DNA of 44,044 bases from Myxococcota bacterium (GCA_023150835.1 JAKLKB010000067.1:1-44044), one strand, 5' to 3'. Shown: positions 10,001-16,962, numbered from the stretch's first letter. Numbers and translations are program-made. The notes: generated by a model not told the origin, from the sequence alone.

Positions 10001-10244
10001 CGCAATTTTGCGCCATCATCCCCAAACCACCGACGCCCTCTCTTCATGGCTTGGGCTCTCCGCTTCGTGGCCCACAGAACCCACACATACGCCATCCGCT
10101 CTTGTCAGCGCAAAGCCCCATGCCAACGCCATCACCGAATATCTAGAACCCGAAGCCGCCGCTGCTGCCGCCCTCCTTCACCACCACCCCCAAACCCTCA
10201 CCGCCCTCGTCAAACATCTCATACCCAATCCGCAGAGTGTATGA
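7077..10244 (+). CDS. DUF5682 protein, YehM-like, with altered C-terminus
   Basis: The 1055-residue product is the last gene of the operon, with AAGGA before ATG 7077. The N-terminal part carries PVAHHSPAAA (about 58-67) followed by VIFVELCED, and later LFICGAAHTASD (about 298-309). These are the landmarks of DUF5682, which I relate tentatively to the EreA/ChaN/TraB-like fold. A low-complexity Lys/Pro/Thr linker (about 380-405) leads to a long helical region. Near the C-terminus the motif HPQTTDAL recurs at about 928, 980 and 1034. The last residues (IPNPQSV) are encoded by a family A repeat inserted into the 3' end; the downstream duplicate suggests the older end was KHLTR-stop. No transmembrane segment was seen. 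The E. coli relative YehM is uncharacterised, so no activity is assigned. Confidence 0.88.
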   Translation: MPQPQKSRTIAQDRFAPLRGQLLAAVQAFSQGTHAIDKMLAAIVDDMERATNEPVEIFPVAHHSPAAAIQILRRLQDGPTPKVIFVELCEDLQPVLPGLADCQLPIALQSFATETAGFPPDWSPLTVVAPLTEFSAEFQAIAYALSHPEQTQLVFVDRSVDHIFQWLPQQEGALAEALGHSEDEESISEEADENLHGTAYGVQMGRMEPTFEGFQEVLLSNARVRHFSEWWDQYVESSIVGADYQTYREVMCLVGSLIRRLGQSKERLENDRKRERYMWTRIKEHLAQHKLQPEETLFICGAAHTASDVDSFGTQTPHRDPIPPRTQTKWLYGIIPSSFRSIEQQFGMPDGAISIAESAWKRSQEALGLRSLAIKDIKDTSQAKPAPKKTPKKTTHPIDPTNDDDASSSPIASISSVPDVLGFLQRPPQLLEQDEEQLLRWCVEIVSMARENGYLASTADAIAIYQTAILLGRMRNRHHPSPYDFQDAAITCLEKDRTPKKRNVQRLCEILLGGDRSGHVGYSSLPPLAQDVYDRLSALPVTLKGKTIQRALMDFRQNPEYSACSDLLWRLHYLLGKNNSLVRPIMGERNLGQRALQESWDISIGKYQAPLIQLAYEGVSIEQVLERRLLQYAFSSKARTVQALEATEDSLLYLEARRLTQRLGEHANDLLVQELAADAAQDIFERVRRLVHYYRSTPEGLPPWLQHFVATGYSHFSTMLPEAFSDRGTSPQQISGMLAFIFTLESLALSMGCERSQLMIAIKQSASLTQDPEKLGILWAAEWLLSVRDIEEIRSFFDHLLENPLTLAAFPRYLDGFLLALTFTPLVSRLIVELLSKAFERLPDQVLMPWLPSLLMGLRSHSNTLLPSILQEVAQIYPKTSKELDAWIAPWYRERRKRKTTIPTPLVQEIRPALPTLSNEERSIFQIMADHPQTTDALAHLFGVATTWRSPETTETPASSTATAAFHDQREADIHAILRHHPQTTDALSSWLGLSASWPTEPTHTPSALVSAKPHANAITEYLEPEAAAAAALLHHHPQTLTALVKHLIPNPQSV

Positions 10245-10346
10245 TCGTGAAAGTGTAGGGGCAGCCCCCCGTGGCTGCCCAAAAACAGGACGTCTACAGA
10301 GGATCGCACCTCCCCGTTGATCTCACCGCCCTCGTCAAACATCTCA
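10197..10346 (+). repeat. 25-bp direct repeats flanking an inserted element
   Basis: Bases 10197-10221 and 10322-10346 are identical over 25 bp. The first copy is the coding end of the DUF5682 gene (LTALVKHL). The second lies after the inserted family A repeat, continues CCCGCTAG and so would restore a KHLTR-stop ending. The simplest reading is that the 100 bp between them were inserted with duplication of the target. Confidence 0.85.
10222..10321 (+). repeat. Family A repeat inserted in the DUF5682 3' end
   Basis: The element reads ATCCGCAGAGTGTATGATCG, then GTGTAGGGGCAGCC, a hairpin with GGCTGCCC, AGGACGTCTAC and GGATCGCACC, matching other family A members in the same orientation. It supplies the present stop codon of the upstream gene, and its hairpin lies just after that stop. 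It occupies the gap between convergent genes and could help terminate transcription. Confidence 0.8.
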
Positions 10347-10367
10347 CCCGCTAGGCCATGACTCCTA

Positions 10368-11327
10368 CTAGGCCATCACTTTTTTCGCGAACTGTTCGAG
10401 CTTTCGAGCATCCGCATTAAACCGACGGATCCCGTCCGAAAGTTTGTCCACAGCCATCGGATCTTCGTTGTGCATCCAACGGTAGGTCTTTTCGTCGAGG
10501 TGGATCTTTGCGAGGTCTTGTGCCTTGGCGCTTTCGACGCTCAAGCACTGTTCAACAGGTTCTTGGCTGCGTTTGAGTTCTTCGAGCAGATCAGGGCTAA
10601 TCGTCAAGAGATCGCAGCCTGCAAGCCGCACAACTTGTCCTGCTTTGCGAAAGCTTGCGCCCATCACTTGTGTTTTGTAATCGAATTTCTTGTAGTAGTG
10701 ATAGATCCGCGTTACCGAGGCCACCCCGGGATCTTGATCGAGCGGGATATCGGCCCCTTTCGCTTGTTTGTAATAGTCGTAGATCCGCCCCACAAACGGC
10801 GAGATCAGCGTCACCCCTGCCTCAGCGCACGCCACCGCTTGCGCAAAGCTAAACAGCAAGGTCAGGTTGCAGTGGATGCCTTCTTTTTCAAGACGTTCTG
10901 CGGCGCGGATCCCTTCCCATGTGCTTGCGATCTTGATCAAGATGCGTTCACGCGGAACACCCACTTCTTCGTAAAGCTCGATCAGTCGGTGTGCTTTCGC
11001 CACCGTCCCTTCTTGATCAAAACTCAAACTGGCGTCCACTTCCGTGGAAACACGCCCCGGGATAATCTCCAAGATCCGCTTGCCAAAGTTCACAAACAGC
11101 CGATCCATCAACAAATCCGTTTGCTGGCTGGTCTCGGTTGCGTGCTTTTGCGCGTAGCGATGAGCATCTTCAAGCAGATCTTTGTACTCGGGCTGTTGTG
11201 CGGCCTTAAACAACAGCGAAGGATTGGTCGTTGCATCTTGTGGCGTATACTGCGCAATCGCCGCGATATCGCCTGTGTCTGCAACAACGGTGGTCAGCTT
11301 TTTGATCGCATCAAGTTGGTTGCTCAT
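10368..11327 (-). CDS. tal: Transaldolase, TalA/TalB type
   Basis: The 319-residue product matches classical transaldolases in length and motifs. The Schiff-base lysine is in [13 protein letters not shown], the substrate-binding start is [13 protein letters not shown] (about 28-40), and [20 protein letters not shown] and [12 protein letters not shown] are also present. It moves a dihydroxyacetone unit between sedoheptulose 7-phosphate and glyceraldehyde 3-phosphate in the non-oxidative pentose phosphate pathway, in the cytoplasm. The frame stays open to 11822, but the start at ATG 11327 fits the family and has AAGGAGA before it; the extension is low-complexity repeat. It is a single gene, convergent with the DUF5682 operon. 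Confidence 0.96.
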   Translation of the reverse strand: MSNQLDAIKKLTTVVADTGDIAAIAQYTPQDATTNPSLLFKAAQQPEYKDLLEDAHRYAQKHATETSQQTDLLMDRLFVNFGKRILEIIPGRVSTEVDASLSFDQEGTVAKAHRLIELYEEVGVPRERILIKIASTWEGIRAAERLEKEGIHCNLTLLFSFAQAVACAEAGVTLISPFVGRIYDYYKQAKGADIPLDQDPGVASVTRIYHYYKKFDYKTQVMGASFRKAGQVVRLAGCDLLTISPDLLEELKRSQEPVEQCLSVESAKAQDLAKIHLDEKTYRWMHNEDPMAVDKLSDGIRRFNADARKLEQFAKKVMA

Positions 11328-11831
11328 CGGAATCTCCTTGTATCGACGAAGTGAACGGACAGCGCCCCAAAGATACGCAACCCCCCCAAAGATGCAAGAG
11401 GGCCAAAGCCACAACCCAAAAAAACCCATCAAATCCGTCTGTTGTGTACGTAAAAACGTAGGGGCTGCCCTCATCGGCGTTAGGTTAAGCGCTTGTTGGC
11501 CCCCCACCCCAAGCCCTCCCCCCTTACAGGGGTACAAAACGCGAAATAGGCAGAGGATGCGCGTTCGATCAACCCCTCCTGCCCCCCTGCCCCCCTCTCT
11601 GGCTCTTTGTTGCCGTTTTGCTCTCTGTCGTCGCAGGGAAGTGGCGGCGACGCGGCGAGGTGAAGTCTGCATCGTCCTAGAGCATCCGCCTTCTTCTCCC
11701 CCTCGCCTCCGCAGCACAGCAGGGAGAGGGGGCTGGGGGGTGAGGGGGAGACGACACCTGCCCCTGTCAGATACCCCCGCCCTTTGGGCTTTAATCGCCC
11801 CAACGAAAAAACCTCTCGCCACAAAGCAGGC
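11328..11831. other. Repeat-derived intergenic region
   Basis: These 504 bp lie upstream of the transaldolase gene. At about 11430-11472 there is a degenerate, partial family A repeat (AAATCCGTCTGTTGTGTACG, then GTAGGGGCTGCCC). From 11500 to 11770 the sequence is rich in C runs (CCCCCCACCCCAAGCCC, CCCCCTGCCCCCCTCTCTGG), a style common in intergenic repeats. Frames through it are compositional, and no gene or clear promoter was found. Confidence 0.5.
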
Positions 11832-12314
11832 TCACCGCACCCCAAAAAAGGCCAAGATCTCCGACGCATCACCACACAGCTTTTCGACAACAAGTTCTGG
11901 TGAGATAATGCCCGTCCTTTCGGCGATATCCAAAACGGCGATCGGTACATTTTTGAACTGGATCCCCGCTCCTCCGCCCCCTTGTTTGAGCGAGGCCCCC
12001 TGTTTGAGATCGAGCGCATAGACTTTGCGTTGTTCGGGGTCAGGATCGGACATATCGACGATCACAAAGTCCCCACAAAAACGCTGTTGGTGTGTACGAA
12101 ACAGCCACAGATTGCTTTTGCGCTCCAACAAGATCCGCGCAAATCGCTTTTCATCGTTGCAAAAATCAAAAAACACCGCATGGCTCAGCACAGCCGTCCG
12201 TGTGCTGTTGCAGCTTTTCGCCAAAAGATACGCGACAGGAGAGGAATACTTCAACCAATGCGGGGGGATACGAAGGATCGAGGGAACGCTTGAAGAGTGG
12301 GATGGGTAAGACAC
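11832..12314 (-). CDS. Conserved-looking hypothetical protein
   Basis: The 160-residue protein is not assigned to a family. It starts at GTG 12314 with GGAGG four bases upstream, a strong reason to accept this start. The readable features are RILLERKSNLWLFRTHQQR (about 60-78), a beta-rich GDFVIVDMSDPDPEQRKVYALDLKQG segment read in two parts, and the Gly-rich KQGGGGAGIQFKN (about 110-122), with no signal peptide or membrane span. The Gly-rich loop and the VVDM/ALDL strands give the look of a small folded domain that may act on a nucleic acid or ligand, but this is a guess. Gene order gives no functional clue. Confidence 0.65.
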   Translation of the reverse strand: MSYPSHSSSVPSILRIPPHWLKYSSPVAYLLAKSCNSTRTAVLSHAVFFDFCNDEKRFARILLERKSNLWLFRTHQQRFCGDFVIVDMSDPDPEQRKVYALDLKQGASLKQGGGGAGIQFKNVPIAVLDIAERTGIISPELVVEKLCGDASEILAFFGVR

Positions 12315-12588
12315 AGGACCTCCAAAAAAGTCAAGGCGTGTTCGGGACTCGCTTGCGCGAGTGCGAGACTGCGGAGATGAACTTTTTCAGAGGCGGAACT
12401 GCATCGGCGGGATCGCTCTTTCTGGCACAAAAGGCCATCATTTCGGGGCCATCAAACCCAACGCCACTTCAAAGAAAGCAGCACGAGCCTCCCACAACGA
12501 AAGACAAGGCGAAGGGTTCACAAACGCAAAGAGATCGCTCCAACAATATTTCCCCCCTCCAAAAGCCATCGGAATTTCGCAGCTACCA

Positions 12589-12706
12589 ATAGGACTTACG
12601 CAGTTGGATACGAAAAAGGCCCATGTTCGGGCGCGGGCGGTTCGCGAACCGCCCCTACAATGTGCTGACATCTCAGGGGTTTCCTTTTCAACGGCGTAAC
12701 TCCTAT
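12589..12706. repeat. Element C, 118-bp repeat with terminal inverted repeats
   Basis: The ends (12589-12606 and 12689-12706) are 18-bp inverted repeats matching at 16 positions, with outer sequence ATAGGACTTACGC. The middle (12635-12654) is a perfect 20-bp palindrome, GGGCGG...CCGCCC, followed by CCTACAA as in family A. It has no coding capacity. This architecture is that of a miniature inverted-repeat element. Only one copy was found in the window. Confidence 0.75.
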
Positions 12707-12710
12707 ACCA

Positions 12711-12840
12711 AAAGAAGCCGTGTTCGGACTCCACAAGCGACAGAGCCATTGTTTTGGAAAACCTGTGATCTTTTCGCCTGTACAGGGTCAAGGGAGCGTG
12801 GCTCCCTTGCGGGGCGTGGGGTTCCAACCCCAGATAATCA
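12711..12840 (-). repeat. Family B repeat, copy 1
   Basis: Read on the minus strand it begins with GGGGTTGGAACCCC and GCCCCGC, then AAGGGAGCC-ACG-CTCCCTT, GACCCTGTACAGGCG, AAAAGATCAC, TTTTCCAAAACA and ends with CCGAACACGGC. The same order of blocks occurs in three other places in the window. The two G/C palindromes would form RNA hairpins. It directly follows element C. Confidence 0.8.
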
Positions 12841-12995
12841 AGTCCAACCGCGTCACTCCAAAAGCCATCCCAACCACCACAAAACAAAGCGATGCCACAC
12901 TTGACTTTTCGGCCTTGAGCGGACTAGGCTGCGCGTTTGCGGTCGTGAAAAGAACGGATCGCCTTTGCGCTTGTTTTGAAAAAGGAAAAATACGC

Positions 12996-14876
12996 ATGTT
13001 TCGATTGCAACGTATGGCATGGTGTGGGTTTTTTGGGCTGTGGATGGGAGCGATGCTGTGGGCTTGTACACAAGACGTTCCCTGCAAAGCGGACTCTGAG
13101 TGCGCACAAAATCAATACTGCGACACCAGCCGCTCGAAATGCCGCCCCAACTGTAGCGCCGATCCCGACTGTCTCGCTGGCGAAACTTGCAACAAAGAGC
13201 GCAAACGCTGCCAAGGCAGCACGACCGAAAACGTCACACCCGACGGCGGAAATCCCGATGGCATCGGCCCTGATGGCGGAAACCCCGATGGCATCGGCCC
13301 TGATAGTGAAACCCCCGAAGGAACCGAAACGACCACCGAAAATAACCCTACCGAAACGCCCAACCCCGAACAAACCACAGGCGATTCTTCGATCCCGGGA
13401 AAATCGCCCAATTGTCCGGTCGAAACACGCGAATGTTATTCAGGCGCAGCAGGAACCCAAGGCAAGGGCGCTTGCAAAGCAGGAAAACAACGCTGCATCG
13501 ACGGAAATTGGGGTCCATGCGTGGGCGAAGTCGTCCCCAAAACCGAACAATGCAACGGGATCGACGACGATTGCGACGGCCAAGTAGACGGAAACTGCAC
13601 GACGTGGGCGACTTCCTTGGGTGGAAAAGGCGGCGATGAAGGCGCAAATATCGCGGTTAGCCCGTCCGGACAACACATCTATGTCACGGGCTCCTTCGCA
13701 GAAAACGCAACCCTCGGAGCCAAAAACCTCGTATCCAAGGGCGATTCGGATGCTTACCTTGCGCGTCTGGATAGCAAAGGCCAAGTGATGTGGGCCACCG
13801 CGTTAGGCGGAAGCGGAGAAGATCGCGGAAAGGCTGTAGCCACCGACGAAACGGGGAATCTCTACGCAACGGGACTTTTTGAAGGAAGCATCAATGTGGG
13901 GGCCGTCACGCTCAATTCCAAGGGCGGCAAAAATATCTACGTCGTAAAAATGGACGACACAGGCCGCGTACTTTGGGCGGCCACCGCAGGCAGCGCGACG
14001 GGTAGCGTCGAACCGCACGCCATCTTTGGCGACAAAGCAGGAAACGTCTACATCGCAGGTTCTTTCGGAGAGACCGCCAGTTTCGGCAGTGTGACGCTCA
14101 CCGCCAAAGGATATCTGGATGTATTTGTCGCAAAGCTCGATCCTTCGGGTCAATTTGTGTGGGCGACTTCTGCGGGTGGAACGGATAGCGAAGAAGCCTT
14201 GGGCGTCGCCGCAGACGAAACGGGCAACGTGTACATCACAGGCTACTTCCAAGGCAACGCATCCTTCGGCTCATCTGCGCTGTCTTCGGTCGGTACAACC
14301 AACGCATTCGTGTCCAAGCTCAACAACGCAGGGCAGTTCCAATGGACCACCACCAGCTCGCAAAGCTGGTACGCTGCAGGTCGCGGCGTCCAACTCGACA
14401 AAAGTGGAAACGTCTACGCTACGGGCTACTTTGAACAACAAGCCGCCTTTGGACTCAACGCCATCCGCTCCGATTATGGAACGGATACCTTCGTCGCCAA
14501 GATCAGCCCCACAGGCACCTTCATGTGGTCCAATTCGACCAGCGGCTACGCAAATAACCCGGGAAAGGGCCTTGGCATCGACAGCACAGGAAACTTGTAT
14601 ATCACGGGTTCTTTCGGCGGGCCGTTGACCTTGGGCAGCACCAAGCTCAATTCCCAAACACAAGATATCTACATCGCCAAGATCGGCACCGATGGAAAGT
14701 TTATCTCCGGCAAAGCCTTGTCTGGACGCGAAGTCAAGTCCAGCGACCACATCGCCACAGACACCAACGGCTCGGTTTACATCATCGGCACCTATCGCGG
14801 CAGCATGAGCGCGAACAGCACCACCCTCACCTCCAAAGGCTACACCGACACCTTCGTCGCAAAGATCACCTTCTAA
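12996..14876 (+). CDS. MopE-like lipoprotein with seven-repeat propeller
   Basis: The 626-residue protein is exported and lipid-anchored: its signal peptide ends in LWAC with Cys24. Residues 24-70 form a Cys-rich module (C-x5-C-x5-C-type spacing, as in disulfide-rich modules of myxobacterial lipoproteins). A Gly/Pro/Asp and Thr/Glu linker (about 75-130) contains short repeats (GGNPDGIGPD). A second Cys-rich part (about 135-204) ends in EQCNGIDDDCDGQVDGNC, a metal-binding-like motif known from MopE. The rest carries seven repeats of the type GNVYITGYF (SBBP-like), which suggests a seven-bladed beta-propeller exposed on the cell surface. ATG 12996, with AAAGGA upstream, was chosen because the upstream extension is repeat DNA. 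Its partner is unknown. Confidence 0.88.
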   Translation: MFRLQRMAWCGFFGLWMGAMLWACTQDVPCKADSECAQNQYCDTSRSKCRPNCSADPDCLAGETCNKERKRCQGSTTENVTPDGGNPDGIGPDGGNPDGIGPDSETPEGTETTTENNPTETPNPEQTTGDSSIPGKSPNCPVETRECYSGAAGTQGKGACKAGKQRCIDGNWGPCVGEVVPKTEQCNGIDDDCDGQVDGNCTTWATSLGGKGGDEGANIAVSPSGQHIYVTGSFAENATLGAKNLVSKGDSDAYLARLDSKGQVMWATALGGSGEDRGKAVATDETGNLYATGLFEGSINVGAVTLNSKGGKNIYVVKMDDTGRVLWAATAGSATGSVEPHAIFGDKAGNVYIAGSFGETASFGSVTLTAKGYLDVFVAKLDPSGQFVWATSAGGTDSEEALGVAADETGNVYITGYFQGNASFGSSALSSVGTTNAFVSKLNNAGQFQWTTTSSQSWYAAGRGVQLDKSGNVYATGYFEQQAAFGLNAIRSDYGTDTFVAKISPTGTFMWSNSTSGYANNPGKGLGIDSTGNLYITGSFGGPLTLGSTKLNSQTQDIYIAKIGTDGKFISGKALSGREVKSSDHIATDTNGSVYIIGTYRGSMSANSTTLTSKGYTDTFVAKITF

Positions 14877-14888
14877 ATTTCCTAGAAC

Positions 14889-15005
14889 TTATACGAGATC
14901 CGCCCGTTGTGTGATCGTAAAGATGTAGGGGTAGCCCCCCGTGGCTGCCCGATCATAGGGCATCTACATACTCTCGTTTGTGTGCATCACTCGGATATCG
15001 TATGA
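14889..15005 (+). repeat. Family A repeat, complete copy
   Basis: This is the cleanest single copy. The left end is ATACGAGATCCG (14891-14902) and the right end CGGATATCGTAT (14992-15003), an imperfect inverted pair with one mismatch. Between them lie GTGTGATCGTAAAGATGTAG, the hairpin GTAGCC...GGCTGCCC and GGGCATCTACATACTCTC. It starts 13 bp after the lipoprotein stop codon. Confidence 0.85.
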
Positions 15006-15017
15006 CGCATTTGGATG

Positions 15018-15147
15018 GTTTTTGTGGGGCGCGGCCCCACGCCCCGCAAGGGACGATCGCCCCTTGACCCCGTATCGGCGAAGAGATCGTCGTTTTCCAA
15101 ACAGACGGCTCTCTCGCTTGAATTGCCGCAAACTCGGGGGTTTTTGC
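15018..15147 (+). repeat. Family B repeat, copy 2
   Basis: Blocks in order: TTTTTGTGGGGCGCGGCCCC, ACGCCCCGCAAGGGACGATC, GCCCCTTGACCCCGTATCGG, GAAGAGATCG, TTTTCCAAACAGA, CTCTCTCGCTTGAA, and CTCGGGGGTTTTTG. The two palindromes and the closing T run could form a terminator for the lipoprotein gene upstream. Confidence 0.8.
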
Positions 15148-15199
15148 CAACCATGCAAATTCTCTCTGACCGTACGGGATCCTGCTCTCTCGCATCACT

Positions 15200-15277
15200 C
15201 CCACCACCCGCCTGTTTCACGTCGCCCCACCGCCCGCCTGTTTCACATCGCCCCACCACCCGCCTGTTTTACATCGC
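15200..15277. repeat. Three tandem 26-bp repeats
   Basis: Three consecutive 26-bp units (15200, 15226, 15252) share CCCACC, CCCGCCTGTTT and ACATCGC with one or two differences each. They lie between convergent genes, after the repeat elements. No coding role is apparent; they look like a minisatellite. Confidence 0.85.
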
Positions 15278-15306
15278 CCTTTTGACTTCGAGTGGACGGA
15301 CTTTTC

Positions 15307-16845
15307 TTATTTTTTGTGATATTCGACCGTCAATGTGAACTCGCTCGAATCTACGGCACTTTGAACACCGACAAAGAACGATCCCGGCCCTGCGACGGTG
15401 CAGGCTTCAAAGGAGCCTTCTTCGTAGGGGCTGCAAGCGAAATTGCCTGAGGTGATCTGTTCTTTGGGCTGATCTTTCCAAACATACAAATCAACATCGC
15501 CCGAACCTTCGATCTTGGCTTTCAGGTCCCCGCCAGAGACGGCGTAGGGGCCAAAGATCTTCCATTCGTTTTGGCGCAGCGTACCACGTTGGACATCCGA
15601 AACCATTGCGCCCTTGCCATCGGGGTTTGTGGTGGTTTTGGCGGGGATCTGCATGGTCGTGCAATGCACTGAACCGCCCCAAGGGATGATATCTTGTCCA
15701 CCTGCAACGCCCACGACGTTGTATCCGGGCATTTGATCACGATAGACCTTCAAAGCAGCGTCGTCTGTGGACAAACCATACAGCGGAACTAAAACGGTTT
15801 TGTTGACGATGGTGGAGTTGGTATAAGCGTAGTAAACGCGCCCGTCATCGGAGTCTTTGAAAAACATCGGGATACGCACGACTTTGAAGGGTTTGCCTTC
15901 GGCGTTGGTGTTGCTGGCGTAATACTTCGCGGCATCTTCTAACGAAGCGATCTCTTGGCTCGAAGCGCCCCATCCTGCGTTGGATTGGGCGACGATGATC
16001 ACTTCTTCGTTGAGGATCTTGGAGAACATATCGAGGTGAGTCGTGCCTTCTTGATAGAGCGGCTTGGGCGTGTAGGTCTTTTTGCAACCGAGATAACGCG
16101 CATACAACGTGGACAACTGCTCTGGCGAAAGGTTATTGAAATCAAAGATACCTGTGCTGGTCCAACAGGTGCCTTTTCCATCGCTCATAAAGTTTCCGCC
16201 TTCGGTGTAAAGGTGGGCTTTGTAGACGTCATCGCCCCACAAGGGGCCTAATTTGGCGGAGATAGCATCATCGAAGGTGCGGGTGGGGTAGTACTTGGTG
16301 TCCACGATCGCACGTTTTCCATCGACATAAACATGCCAAGGGCCGTAGTCACGGGACCAAAAGGCGTCGATGCTATTTTGGATCCATCGGACTTGGTTGG
16401 TGGCGATGCCTTTGGGGGTAAGGGTGTACTGGGTGATCTCTTCTTTGTCGGTGTCGTTGGCGTACACCAGATAAGGGATCGCACCTGCTTGGAGGATGCC
16501 TTTGATCATGTTGCCAAAGAATTCGTCCATCGTGTCGTCGTTGGCTGCGCGAACCAAGACGCCTTCCATCGGTTCGAACTCTGCGGGGACACGGACATTT
16601 CCTGTGGGAGCCGACGAATACATCGACAACAACACGGGCTCGCTTTGGATGATCTCTTTGGCTTTGCGGCGTTCCGCAGCGGTCATGGCCTTGGGCAACA
16701 GTCGCTTTCCTCGCAACGAATCTGGCGCAGCTGTGGGCGTTGTGACACGAAGGGTATCCCCTTCTCCAAGAGGCCACGTATCGCTGTCAAGGCGGCAGCC
16801 GACCGCGAACAAAGGCAAGAGGCACAAGAAAAGAATACGCTTCAT
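15307..16845 (-). CDS. Secreted agmatine-deiminase-family lipoprotein
   Basis: The 512-residue product is a lipoprotein (signal peptide ending LFAVGC, Cys17) of the agmatine/peptidyl-arginine deiminase family, which hydrolyses a guanidino group to citrulline or N-carbamoylputrescine plus ammonia. Guanidine-deiminase motifs are intact: WSRDYGPWHV (about 163-172), TEGGNF, TTHLDMF (about 269-275) and the catalytic Cys in GGSVHCTTMQIP (about 395). The C-terminal 90 residues (about 420-512), with GSGDVDLYVWK and GPGSFFVGVQS, resemble a pre-peptidase C-terminal (PPC) domain. The start at 16845 has AAGGAG upstream; a longer frame to 16914 is possible but has no signal peptide at its start. Export makes peptidyl-arginine or extracellular agmatine plausible substrates; which one is not visible. 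Confidence 0.9.
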   Translation of the reverse strand: MKRILFLCLLPLFAVGCRLDSDTWPLGEGDTLRVTTPTAAPDSLRGKRLLPKAMTAAERRKAKEIIQSEPVLLSMYSSAPTGNVRVPAEFEPMEGVLVRAANDDTMDEFFGNMIKGILQAGAIPYLVYANDTDKEEITQYTLTPKGIATNQVRWIQNSIDAFWSRDYGPWHVYVDGKRAIVDTKYYPTRTFDDAISAKLGPLWGDDVYKAHLYTEGGNFMSDGKGTCWTSTGIFDFNNLSPEQLSTLYARYLGCKKTYTPKPLYQEGTTHLDMFSKILNEEVIIVAQSNAGWGASSQEIASLEDAAKYYASNTNAEGKPFKVVRIPMFFKDSDDGRVYYAYTNSTIVNKTVLVPLYGLSTDDAALKVYRDQMPGYNVVGVAGGQDIIPWGGSVHCTTMQIPAKTTTNPDGKGAMVSDVQRGTLRQNEWKIFGPYAVSGGDLKAKIEGSGDVDLYVWKDQPKEQITSGNFACSPYEEGSFEACTVAGPGSFFVGVQSAVDSSEFTLTVEYHKK

Positions 16846-16962
16846 GAAAAACTCCTTCACCAAGAGAACAAACCCCTTTGGGTACGTTTGGGCATATGCG
16901 TTTTTTTTCCCCACGTCAACGGACTTCTGCTCTAGAGGCGGATAATTGGGAGATATCTTTTT

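Larger units (their letters stand above)
12315..12995. other. Divergent intergenic region with two repeat elements
   Basis: The region lies between the minus-strand hypothetical and the plus-strand lipoprotein gene. The first 274 bp (12315-12588) hold no gene; a small inverted repeat (ACTCGC/GCGAGT) lies near 12348-12363. Element C and a family B copy follow, and the last 155 bp lead to the lipoprotein ribosome binding site (AAAGGA, 12981-12986). An open frame from 12720 runs into the lipoprotein but is repeat-derived. Confidence 0.5.

Noticed and set aside
2071-10244. VMAP-type MoxR/VWA conflict system
   Set aside because: No effector, STAND or protease-like VMAP gene is present; gene content fits the YehLMPQ type better. 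A defence role is not excluded but has no direct support.
11328-11822. N-terminal extension of transaldolase
   Set aside because: The extension is low-complexity repeat DNA, and ATG 11327 has AAGGAGA and the normal family length.
12720-12995. N-terminal extension of the MopE-like lipoprotein
   Set aside because: It translates a family B repeat; the lipoprotein signal peptide begins at ATG 12996 with its own ribosome binding site.
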